From contig CAUTQX010000017.1 of assembly GCA_963540705.1 (NCBI GenBank), forward strand, positions 1 through 14,995: a stretch of DNA of 14,995 nt, in the 5' to 3' direction. This document shows, in pieces, positions 6,807-13,144 of this stretch. This DNA comes from Nanosynbacter sp963540705. Lineage in GTDB: Bacteria > Patescibacteriota > Saccharimonadia > Saccharimonadales > Saccharimonadaceae. Made by a program: the position numbers and the translations under genes. Below the pieces are notes generated by a model. That model was not told the DNA's origin, ran no database searches, and saw nothing but the letters and a program-made list of their open reading frames with translations. Every line of letters starts with the position of its first letter. Position 1 is the first letter of the stretch.

Positions 6807-6896
6807 AAAAAAACGGAGTAATGCAAATATCACCAGCAGTACGAATATACATTGCAATCATGTCGTTTGCAAATTGTCAAAAATATGATGAAATAC

Positions 6897-6929
6897 TTGA
6901 CAAATCAAGAGAGAGAGAGAGAGTATAAC
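6897..6929 (+). promoter_or_regulatory. Promoter with (AG)8 tract in its spacer, upstream of the 6968 gene
   Basis: TTGACA (6897-6902) and TATAAC (6924-6929) are separated by 21 bp: AATCA plus (AG)8 at 6908-6923. The first 12 bases (TTGACAAATCAA) and the tract match the promoter at 4071-4105, which has one more AG unit. With six units the spacer would be 17 bp. Transcription would begin near 6936 and give a leader of about 30 bases with a good Shine-Dalgarno. Confidence 0.6.
6908..6923 (+). repeat. (AG)8 dinucleotide microsatellite
   Basis: Eight perfect AG units lie between the -35 and -10 boxes of the 6968 gene. It is the second such tract in the window, one unit shorter than the one at 4082-4099. 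Confidence 0.95.
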
Positions 6930-6967
6930 TGGTTCTGATAATTAGGAAAATTAAGGAGTTATATAAT

Positions 6968-7711
6968 ATGGACAAGGGAAGGCAACCTACACTTTGGAAT
7001 AATCATAATTTAGACATCTTGGCGAATGAGGCGTTTCGGCGCGGTGAAGAAAAAAGAAAGATACAGATTGTCAGCGAGATACTGGATCAGCCTGATGGCT
7101 ATGAAGAAAGTAATATAGATACTATGCTTGGGAAGGACTCGTTATCACGTTTTGGCTCTATGCTTAATAGTAGCCTTAACCTGAGACTATCTCCTGAATT
7201 TATAAGTAGCAAACCTATTAGCGCGAAGCTATTTAAACCTCATGAGAGTATTGTTGATTCTTCTAATATTATACCAGTGGAAGTGAGCACTTCAGTCGTG
7301 GCGTTTGACGTCTACAAAGATGTCCACTTCAGGAAAGACGGAGTAAGGGCTGGATCAGTCTTATTGTTTAAGTTGTCAGCGAATCTAATTGATGAATCGG
7401 CGCCGGATATGACTACAAAGGATTTGGCGTGGGGAGAGAATTGTTCGTATGGTGCTTTTGTGGAGGATGGCTCGATTACTTATTTTGAGTTCGCTCGGGC
7501 AGGTGGCGATGTGGTTCGCGCAGAGGTGCGCCGCAAGGATTCGACAGAAGAGAGTGGTCAATCTGTCGAAATGCAAGTTGTAGAGCCAAGAGGAGAGTGG
7601 TATGAGATTCAGAAGATTTCTTCTTCAAGCAAGGAAGCAATTGAGCTTGATCAAGAGATGGAAAAGTTCATCGCGTCTCGTCGAGAAGTGGTTGCTCCTG
7701 ATGAAGAATAG
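6968..7711 (+). CDS. Hypothetical soluble protein, repeat-promoter gene 2
   Basis: I do not recognise this 247 aa protein. It lacks membrane helices and a signal peptide. The N-terminus is helical and charged (NEAFRRGEEKRKIQIVSEIL). The middle and C-terminal parts alternate hydrophobic strands (IIPVEVSTSVVAFDVY, AGSVLLFKLSANL, SYGAFVEDGSITYFEFA, GDVVRAEVRR, SVEMQVVEPRGEWYEIQKI), suggesting a beta-rich domain, and the protein ends in an acidic helix. The start ATG 6968 has a strong Shine-Dalgarno, AAGGAG (6953-6958), nine bases upstream. It is divergent from rpmE. The rpsB promoter begins immediately after its stop codon, with the possible rpsB -35 inside this gene. Confidence 0.75.
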   Translation: MDKGRQPTLWNNHNLDILANEAFRRGEEKRKIQIVSEILDQPDGYEESNIDTMLGKDSLSRFGSMLNSSLNLRLSPEFISSKPISAKLFKPHESIVDSSNIIPVEVSTSVVAFDVYKDVHFRKDGVRAGSVLLFKLSANLIDESAPDMTTKDLAWGENCSYGAFVEDGSITYFEFARAGGDVVRAEVRRKDSTEESGQSVEMQVVEPRGEWYEIQKISSSSKEAIELDQEMEKFIASRREVVAPDEE

Positions 7712-7720
7712 TGGTATAAT
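7692..7720 (+). promoter_or_regulatory. rpsB-tsf promoter
   Basis: TGGTATAAT (7712-7720) is a perfect extended -10, and TTGCTC (7692-7697) sits 17 bp upstream of its hexamer as a weak -35. Transcription should begin near 7727, giving a leader of about 70 bases. Confidence 0.75.
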
Positions 7721-7747
7721 TGCCAGGTAACTAATTTTAATGACACA

Positions 7748-7797
7748 ATCCGTTTCACACTCCAAATCGTGAGCGGATGAGGCAAAAGGAGAAGAGA
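7748..7797 (+). promoter_or_regulatory. Candidate autoregulatory leader of rpsB: hairpin with loop complementary to the Shine-Dalgarno
   Basis: Bases 7748-7758 pair with 7769-7778 to give a 10 bp stem with one bulged T at 7753 and one T·G pair (7754/7773). The ten-base loop (7759-7768) contains CTCC (7760-7763), which is complementary to GGAG (7788-7791) of the rpsB Shine-Dalgarno. A loop-to-SD pseudoknot could therefore hide the ribosome binding site. Ribosomal protein S2 is known to repress its own mRNA in gammaproteobacteria; whether this leader does the same is inference. Confidence 0.5.
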
Positions 7798-8526
7798 ATG
7801 TCTGTAAAGGTAGACATTAAGGCTTTGCTGGAGTCAGGTGTTCATTTTGGACACAAAACCAGCCGCTGGCACCCAAAGATGGCGCCGTATATTCACAGTA
7901 AGCGTCAGGATAGTCACATTATTGACTTGACTAAAACCGTTGAAGCTTTGGATAAGGCTTTGCCGGAATTGACAAAAATCGCCGCATCAGGCCGTAAGGT
8001 TTTGTTTGTCGGCACCAAAAAACAAGCCAAAGATGTTGTTCGCGAAGCAGCTGAAAAGATCAACCAGCCATACGTAGTTGAGCGCTGGATTGGTGGTATG
8101 TTGACTAACGGTTCAACCATTGCTCAGCAAATTAAGAAGTTGAAGAATCTTGAAAAGCGAATGGCTTCAGGTGACTTGGAAAAGCGTTATAATAAGCTTG
8201 AAGTGCAGCGTTTCCAAGAGGAAATCGACAGCTTGAATATGAAATATGGCGGCATCAAGGATTTGATGGGCAAGCCAGGCGCCGTTGTTGTAGTTGACGC
8301 ATTGACTGACGCAAATGCAGTTCGCGAGGCTCAAACTTTGGGCGTGCCGGTATTTGCGATTGTTGACACCAACGTTAACCCAACAGGAATTGATTACGTA
8401 ATTCCAGGTAATGACGACGCTGTTAAGGGTATTCAATTGCTATTAGACTACTTCACTGCGGCTGTTGCTGAAGGTGCAGGTAGCGTAAAGGCTGAAGAAA
8501 AACCAGCTAAAAAAGAGGAGAAATAG
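7798..8526 (+). CDS. rpsB: 30S ribosomal protein S2
   Basis: S2 binds late in 30S assembly at the platform side and is needed for S1 or mRNA docking. The 242 aa protein begins SVKVDIKALLESGVHFGHKTSRWHPKM, the S2 signature. It continues with IIDLTKTVEALDKAL, VLFVGTKKQAKDVV, ERWIGGMLTN and PVFAIVDTNVNP, and ends with a Lys/Glu-rich tail. The start is ATG 7798, six bases after AAGGAG (7786-7791). An in-frame ATG at 7777 lies inside the leader hairpin stem and would add seven residues not usual for S2, so I reject it. It is co-transcribed with tsf, the usual order. pyrH, often the next gene in the cluster, is absent here. Confidence 0.98.
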   Translation: MSVKVDIKALLESGVHFGHKTSRWHPKMAPYIHSKRQDSHIIDLTKTVEALDKALPELTKIAASGRKVLFVGTKKQAKDVVREAAEKINQPYVVERWIGGMLTNGSTIAQQIKKLKNLEKRMASGDLEKRYNKLEVQRFQEEIDSLNMKYGGIKDLMGKPGAVVVVDALTDANAVREAQTLGVPVFAIVDTNVNPTGIDYVIPGNDDAVKGIQLLLDYFTAAVAEGAGSVKAEEKPAKKEEK

Positions 8527-8527
8527 G

Positions 8528-9124
8528 ATGGGCGTTTCTGTTGACGATATTAAAAAATTGCGCGAATTGACCGGCGTAGGCTTGACTGACGCTAAAAAAG
8601 CTTTGGTTGAAGCTGAGGGCGATTTCGATAAAGCTTTGGAAGCTATGCGCAAAAAAGGCTTGACGAAAGCTGAAAAGAAGGGTGATCGTGAAGCCCGTGA
8701 AGGTTTGATTGAAAGTTATGTTCACTCTGGTCGAATCGGCGTTATCGTTGAGGTAAACTGCGAAACCGACTTCGTAGCTCGACTTGACGACTTTAAGACG
8801 TTGGCGCACGAAATTGCTATGCAAATTGCAGCGATGAGTCCAAAGTATGTTTCTGAAGCTGACATTCCAGCAGAGGAGATGGAACGCGTTAAAACTGAGC
8901 TTATGGCGAGCGAATCTTTGGCAAGCAAGCCTGAAGAAATGCGCGAAAAGATCGTTGAAGGTCAATTGAAGAAGCATTTTGCTGAGCAGGTTCTTATGAG
9001 CCAGGCTTATATCTTGGACGATTCTAAGACTGTTGAGCAACACGTTAAAGAAGCGATTGCGAAATTGGGCGAGAACATTGTTATTCGTCAGTTTAAGCGA
9101 ATTGAGCTGGGCGTAAGCGAATAA
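8528..9124 (+). CDS. tsf: Elongation factor Ts, short form
   Basis: EF-Ts releases GDP from EF-Tu so that it can be recharged with GTP. The 198 aa protein has the N-terminal UBA-like domain (VDDIKKLRELTGVGLTDAKKAL, about 4-45) and the core with CETDFVARLDDF, where the usual Asn after TDFVAR is Leu. It ends with the C-terminal helix region of the short EF-Ts class, lacking much of the second core repeat of the E. coli protein (283 aa). ATG 8528 starts one base after the rpsB stop, with GAGGAG (8515-8520) seven bases upstream, so translation is probably coupled. A strong terminator follows at 9154. Confidence 0.97.
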   Translation: MGVSVDDIKKLRELTGVGLTDAKKALVEAEGDFDKALEAMRKKGLTKAEKKGDREAREGLIESYVHSGRIGVIVEVNCETDFVARLDDFKTLAHEIAMQIAAMSPKYVSEADIPAEEMERVKTELMASESLASKPEEMREKIVEGQLKKHFAEQVLMSQAYILDDSKTVEQHVKEAIAKLGENIVIRQFKRIELGVSE

Positions 9125-9153
9125 TTCCTAGTTTAGAAAATTGCTCTGGAAAG

Positions 9154-9185
9154 AAGTCGGCCGTAGCAATGCGGTCGACTTTTTA
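9154..9185 (+). terminator. Intrinsic terminator of rpsB-tsf
   Basis: Bases 9154-9163 pair with 9172-9181 in a 10 bp stem (AAGTCGGCCG / CGGTCGACTT, one G·T pair) with an eight-base loop, followed by a T-rich run. It sits 29 bases after the tsf stop and next to the recF stop codon. The minus-strand side continues CTTCTTTCC, so it may also slow recF transcripts. Confidence 0.88.
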
Positions 9186-10235
9186 TTTTGTGGAAATTAT
9201 TGAACAGCCGTCTTTTTGGTGGCGCGCATCTGTCGTGGTGACGATAAATTGGTGATTTTGGATGGTTTCTTGGAGGAGTTTTTCGCGGGTGGCATCTAAT
9301 TCAGAAAAAACGTCGTCCAGTAAAATGAGTGGTCGAGATTGGCTGACTTCTGTTTGAAGTTCTAGCTCTAATAATTTGAACGCCAGCATAATGGTTCGCA
9401 TTTCGCCACGTGAAGCAACTTTAATAGCGGGCTGATCATGGAGGAAAATTGTGAAATCTTCACGGTGAGGGCCAGCTGGAGTAAAACCGGTTGCTATTTC
9501 ATATTCGCGGGATTTTCCTAAGCGATTCAGTAGGGCTTGGTCATAATTTTCCAGAGGTACAATAGCTCCATATTCGATGGATAATTGTGTGTCTTTTCCC
9601 GCCAAAGATTCGTATAAATTTTTTATGCGAGGTTCGTTTATCTGGAGAAATTTGGCTCGTTTTTGGGCAATGTTGGTCGCGTATTGGACAAATTTTATAT
9701 CCCAAGCAAACAGATTGTCGCGCCAAATTGATGATTCTTCTTGGTGAGATTTTAAGAGTTCGTTGCGCTGTAAAAGAGTGCGATTGAAAGCTCTTAAATC
9801 CGTGTCGTATTTGGGGTCAAGTCGGGCAATTAAGCCATCCAGAAAGTCGCGTCGTCGGGATGGTGAAGAGGAAATTAATCTTAGTTCGCTTGGCTCAAAT
9901 AAAACGACAGGCAAGCGGTTTTTTCTGGTTAAAACCTTTGATTTATTGTCATTGATAATGAATTCTTTGTTGATTTTTCCGGAAATTGAGTCCAGTTTAA
10001 TACGTCGCTCGCCGAAATCGCCCTCCAGGTGAATAATTGTCTGCGGAGCATCCAATGCCATACAATCGCCAAGGCTGCCTCGAAAACTACTACCGCGTAA
10101 CGCCACATAAACCGCCTCGAGCAGATTCGTCTTGCCGGTGCCATTTGGTCCAACGATTACCGTACCAGAATTGCTAAAAGTCGCTTCGTGCAGATGATAA
10201 GACCGGAAATTGTATAGCTTAATCTTAGAAATCAC
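9183..10235 (-). CDS. recF: DNA replication and repair protein RecF
   Basis: RecF is an SMC-like ATPase that, with RecO and RecR, loads RecA at gaps and stalled forks. The 350 aa protein from GTG 10235 has MISKIKLYNFRSY, Walker A GPNGTGKT (29-36), the QRNELLK region, the ABC signature-type SRGEMRTIMLAFKLLELE, and Walker B PLILLDDVFSELD with its catalytic acidic pair. The reading frame is open to 10418, but residues before the GTG are unrelated to RecF and overlap frr; a promoter box lies six bases before the GTG. recF usually sits in the dnaA-dnaN-gyrB origin cluster. Here it lies between tsf and frr on the opposite strand, where pyrH is often found. Confidence 0.95.
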   Translation of the reverse strand: MISKIKLYNFRSYHLHEATFSNSGTVIVGPNGTGKTNLLEAVYVALRGSSFRGSLGDCMALDAPQTIIHLEGDFGERRIKLDSISGKINKEFIINDNKSKVLTRKNRLPVVLFEPSELRLISSSPSRRRDFLDGLIARLDPKYDTDLRAFNRTLLQRNELLKSHQEESSIWRDNLFAWDIKFVQYATNIAQKRAKFLQINEPRIKNLYESLAGKDTQLSIEYGAIVPLENYDQALLNRLGKSREYEIATGFTPAGPHREDFTIFLHDQPAIKVASRGEMRTIMLAFKLLELELQTEVSQSRPLILLDDVFSELDATREKLLQETIQNHQFIVTTTDARHQKDGCSIISTK

Positions 10236-10241
10236 TCTGTT

Positions 10242-10250
10242 ATTATAGCA
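10242..10250 (-). promoter_or_regulatory. Extended -10 promoter of recF
   Basis: The minus strand reads TGCTATAAT, a perfect extended -10. Only six bases (AACAGA) lie before the recF GTG, so the transcript is predicted to begin at the start codon or within a base or two of it. This box fixes the choice of start. Confidence 0.72.
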
Positions 10251-10291
10251 CGGGGCGTAAGGCGAAATTAGCAGACAAGACGCCCGAAGTT

Positions 10292-10300
10292 TGATATAAT
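10292..10300 (+). promoter_or_regulatory. Extended -10 promoter of the frr-proS operon
   Basis: TGATATAAT is a perfect extended -10; CAGACA (10272-10277) lies 17 bp before its hexamer as a possible weak -35. Transcription near 10307 gives a short leader containing GGAGG (10317-10321) before ATG 10326. Confidence 0.75.
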
Positions 10301-10325
10301 AACGGATAGATAAATTGGAGGAAAT

Positions 10326-10880
10326 ATGTTCGACACAAACCCTTATGAAGAAAAAATGAATGCAGCGTTTAGCTTTTTTCAAGACGAATTGAAGAAGGTG
10401 CGAACGGGTAGGGCACACGCTGGAATGCTCGACGGTGTTATGGTTGAAGCTTACGGTTCAAAAATGCCACTTAATCAAGTCGCAAACGTAACCGCTCCAG
10501 AGGCGCAAATGTTGTTGGTTACGCCATTTGACCCGAGTAATATTACAGCAATTTCTTCTGCAATTCGCGATAATCAAAGTCTAGGTTTTAATCCGTCTGA
10601 CGATGGACGAGTGGTTCGCGTTCCAGTTCCGGCCTTGACTGAAGAGCGCCGACATCAGTTGGTGAAACAGGTTAGTGAAAAGGTCGAGGAGGCTCGAATT
10701 GCGATGCGAAATATTCGTCAGGATGCCCTTAAGGACGCTAAGCGAATGAAGGATAATAAAGAGCTGAGCGAAGACGATTTGAAGCGCGTAGAGAAAGAGA
10801 TTGACGGCTTGATGAGTAAGATGCAGGCGCAAATTGACGAGGCGTTTAAGACGAAGGAAAAGGACGTCTTGACTGTTTAA
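10326..10880 (+). CDS. frr: Ribosome recycling factor
   Basis: RRF splits post-termination ribosomes together with EF-G. The 184 aa length is canonical. Family marks are KVRTGRAHAGMLD near the N-terminus, the beta-barrel head domain (about 32-105, with VTPFDPSNITAI and GRVVRVPVPALTEERRHQL), and the C-terminal coiled-coil half (RNIRQDALKDAKRMKDNKELSEDD). Its start has GGAGG four bases upstream. It is the first gene of an operon whose next gene starts within the frr stop codon (TAATG). Together with RF1, PrmC and L31 nearby, it makes this a translation-termination neighbourhood. Confidence 0.97.
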   Translation: MFDTNPYEEKMNAAFSFFQDELKKVRTGRAHAGMLDGVMVEAYGSKMPLNQVANVTAPEAQMLLVTPFDPSNITAISSAIRDNQSLGFNPSDDGRVVRVPVPALTEERRHQLVKQVSEKVEEARIAMRNIRQDALKDAKRMKDNKELSEDDLKRVEKEIDGLMSKMQAQIDEAFKTKEKDVLTV

Positions 10881-11299
10881 TGAGCGAAACTTTTGCCGAT
10901 AAAGTGAAAGCGTTGAATTTGCCGTTGGATCAAATTATTGTTATTGGTAGCGGGATTTTGGATCAATTGGGGATTCGTCCAGCTAGTGATATTGATCTTG
11001 CGGCGAGTTCTGATTTGATGAAAAAGCTCTCTGAGGAAAGTGGCGATTGGCTTAAAAAGTTTGGTTATAACCAGCGTTTTTATTTTGTAAAAGATGATGG
11101 TTCGGCTGAAGTTTGGGACGGCTGGGATTTTGACGGGCAGGCTGTTAGCTATGATGAGCTGTTGAGTCGATCGATAAAATATGACGGCGTAAGGTTTGTT
11201 GATTTGGAATTTTTACGCCAATGGAAGAGCTGGCGTGGGCGTGAAAAAGACGTTCAGGACGTGAAACTAATTGACGAATGGAGGGCGAATAATGAGTGA
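10880..11299 (+). CDS. Small nucleotidyltransferase-fold protein
   Basis: This 139 aa protein has a minimal nucleotidyltransferase pattern: a GSG turn (23-25 in IVIGSGILDQLGIRPASDIDL) followed by paired acidic residues DID (37-39). A later RGREKDVQDVKLIDEW matches the R-x-KD-x-x-D segment common at the C-terminus of small nucleotidyltransferases of the AbiEii/MNT type. It has no membrane helix. It is translationally coupled to frr (TAATG at 10878-10882) and its end overlaps the uppS start by eight bases, so it is firmly part of the operon. The substrate cannot be read. There is no antitoxin partner next to it, which argues against a toxin-antitoxin role. The third catalytic acidic residue is not certain. 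Confidence 0.6.
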   Translation: MSETFADKVKALNLPLDQIIVIGSGILDQLGIRPASDIDLAASSDLMKKLSEESGDWLKKFGYNQRFYFVKDDGSAEVWDGWDFDGQAVSYDELLSRSIKYDGVRFVDLEFLRQWKSWRGREKDVQDVKLIDEWRANNE

Positions 11300-11987
11300 A
11301 AATGTGAGTTTGCCGCGGCACATTGGGTTTATTGTTGATGGAAATCGGCGATGGGCAAAACAGCATGGCTTGCCGACATACGAAGGACATCTGGCGGGCT
11401 ATAACGCGCTAAAAGACGTGGCGTTGGAAGCTCTTCATCGAGGTGTGAAATACGCGAGTGCTTATGTTTTTAGTACGGAAAACTGGAAACGATCAGAAGA
11501 AGAAGTCGGGCATTTGATGAAATTGCTATTGAACATACTGAAGGCTGATCTTCCGATATTTATTGAAAACGAGGTTCGCTTGAGGGTTGTTGGGTCCAGG
11601 GAAGGCTTGTCGGATCAATTGATCAAAGCGATTGACGAGGCTGAGGAAAAGACCGCCGATCTGAAAAATGGAGAATTGGTTTTATGCTTGAACTATGGCG
11701 GACATTTGGAGATTGCTGATGCGGTTAAAAAAATTGTTCAATCTGGAGTTTCTTCTGAGGAAATTACGCCCGAGTTGATTGCTCAAAATATATACGCGCC
11801 AGAGGTGCCGCCGTGTGATTTGATTGTTAGAACTTCTAGTGAGCAGCGGCTTAGCAACTTTATGTTGTGGCGCTCGGCGTACAGTGAGTTGATGTTTATT
11901 GAGAAGAATTGGCCAGACATGACAGTTGATGACGTGTCGGTGATTTTAGAGGAATATGCTAATCGGAATAGGCGGTTTGGAAAATGA
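11292..11987 (+). CDS. uppS: Isoprenyl transferase, probable undecaprenyl diphosphate synthase
   Basis: UppS condenses isopentenyl diphosphate onto farnesyl diphosphate with cis geometry to make the C55 carrier for peptidoglycan and wall polymers. The 231 aa protein has HIGFIVDGNRRWAK, with catalytic Asp16 and Arg in place of the usual second Gly of DGNGRWA. It also has YVFSTENWKRS, LNYGGHLEI, and DLIVRTSSEQRLSNFMLWRSAYSEL, where the common Gly-Gly or Ser-Gly is Ser-Ser. Start ATG 11292 has GGAGGG (11280-11285) six bases upstream; the frame is open further upstream to a TTG at 11271 but without support. It overlaps rseP by four bases (ATGA). The chain length of the product is inferred from family and context. 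Confidence 0.93.
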   Translation: MSENVSLPRHIGFIVDGNRRWAKQHGLPTYEGHLAGYNALKDVALEALHRGVKYASAYVFSTENWKRSEEEVGHLMKLLLNILKADLPIFIENEVRLRVVGSREGLSDQLIKAIDEAEEKTADLKNGELVLCLNYGGHLEIADAVKKIVQSGVSSEEITPELIAQNIYAPEVPPCDLIVRTSSEQRLSNFMLWRSAYSELMFIEKNWPDMTVDDVSVILEEYANRNRRFGK

Positions 11988-13144
11988 TCATTTGGGGAGT
12001 ACTTTTAGGGCTATTTGTTCTCATTTTATTGGTGGTTTTGCATGAATTAGGTCATGCTATTGTCGCCAAGAGAAACGGCGTCAAGGTTGAGGAATTTGGG
12101 ATCGGATTTCCGCCTGCCGCAAAAAAATGGAAAGTAAAGCGAAGTTTCTTGGGTGAAAACGTAACGTTTAGCCTGAATTGGCTGCCGCTTGGTGGATTTG
12201 TTAGATTGAAGGGTGAATATGATTCTGCAAAAGGCGAGGGTACATACGGCGGTTCGACGTTTTGGGTGAAGACGAAGATTCTGCTGGCTGGCGTTATGAT
12301 GAATTGGATAACTGCGATTGTTTTATTTACGGTTTTGGCGGTAATTGGCATGCCGAAAGTTTTGCCAAATCAAGTTCAATTGCCATTTGATACAGAGATT
12401 AGGCGTTCACCGGTGACAATAGCAAAAATCACACCGAATTCTCCGGCGGATAAAATTGGACTTAAGGTTAATGATGAGCTTATTAAAATAAACGGTCAGC
12501 CGCTTACGGAGGCGGAAAAATTGCCAATTATAACCAAGCAAAACGCTGGTAAGAAAGTCAGGGTTGAATATAGGCGGGATGACAAAGAATCATCTATAGA
12601 TGTTCAATTGAATGATGAAAAGTCCGCGAAGGGAAGCGGATATTTGGGCGTTATTTCGGGACAGACGGAGAAAATGTATAGCACGTGGTCAGCACCTATA
12701 ATGGGTGTGGCGACTACGGGGCAATTATCATATGAGACTCTGAAGGGTGTTGGTGTATTGTTGGCGAAGGCGGCTCATGGATTAGTTGGACAAATATTTG
12801 GGTCTAACGAATCAAAGGAATCAGCGCGTGCGGATTTGGCGTCTGTTGGGCAGAGTGTAGCGGGGCCAATTGGCATATTGGGCGTACTGTTTCCGTCAGT
12901 AGTTAACTCAGGGATTGCGCAAATTATTTTCGTGGCGGCGCTAATCTCTTTGACGTTGGCGGTAATGAATATTTTGCCGATACCGGCGCTTGATGGTGGC
13001 CGTTGGTTTACGATGACAATTTTCCGCCTATTCAAGAAAGAATTGACGAAGGAACGTGAAGAAAACATTCAGGCAACTGGCATGTTAATTTTATTAATAT
13101 TAACGATTTTGGTGACGATCAGCGATGTTGGAAAACTTTTCTAA
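11984..13144 (+). CDS. rseP: Site-2 intramembrane metalloprotease, RseP/RasP family
   Basis: M50 proteases cut transmembrane substrates such as anti-sigma factors and signal-peptide remnants. In the 386 aa protein the first helix carries the zinc motif HELGH (20-24). A single PDZ domain follows (about 135-215, with ITPNSPADKIGLKVNDELIKINGQPL), then a further helix with the third zinc ligand in MNILPIPALDGGRW, and a final helix at the C-terminus. One PDZ domain is the arrangement of Bacillus RasP; E. coli RseP has two. ATG overlaps the uppS stop (ATGA), and the last 20 bases overlap the next gene. In many bacteria cdsA and dxr lie between uppS and rseP; both are missing here. No anti-sigma substrate is encoded in the window. 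Confidence 0.93.
   Translation: MIIWGVLLGLFVLILLVVLHELGHAIVAKRNGVKVEEFGIGFPPAAKKWKVKRSFLGENVTFSLNWLPLGGFVRLKGEYDSAKGEGTYGGSTFWVKTKILLAGVMMNWITAIVLFTVLAVIGMPKVLPNQVQLPFDTEIRRSPVTIAKITPNSPADKIGLKVNDELIKINGQPLTEAEKLPIITKQNAGKKVRVEYRRDDKESSIDVQLNDEKSAKGSGYLGVISGQTEKMYSTWSAPIMGVATTGQLSYETLKGVGVLLAKAAHGLVGQIFGSNESKESARADLASVGQSVAGPIGILGVLFPSVVNSGIAQIIFVAALISLTLAVMNILPIPALDGGRWFTMTIFRLFKKELTKEREENIQATGMLILLILTILVTISDVGKLF

Noticed and set aside
6821..6928. A 35-codon ORF from ATG 6821 reading through the second AG tract.
   Set aside because: It ends in the -10 box, the GGAG before it is too close to the ATG, and the composition is unremarkable. It is most likely chance within the promoter region.
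6962..6967. TATAAT directly before ATG 6968 as the promoter for that gene.
   Set aside because: It abuts the start codon, so transcription from it would begin inside the coding region. It lies in the SD-start spacer by chance in AT-rich sequence.
8507..9043. A 178-codon antisense frame across tsf.
   Set aside because: tsf is unambiguous on the plus strand; the antisense product is Phe/Asn/Ser rich, as expected from the shadow of a Lys/Glu-rich gene, and has no start signals.
10236..10418. N-terminal extension of recF up to an ATG at 10418.
   Set aside because: The added residues do not resemble RecF, overlap frr antisense, and the recF promoter box lies inside them.
10880..11299. Toxin-antitoxin module based on the nucleotidyltransferase fold.
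   Set aside because: No small partner gene is adjacent; both sides overlap core genes of the operon.
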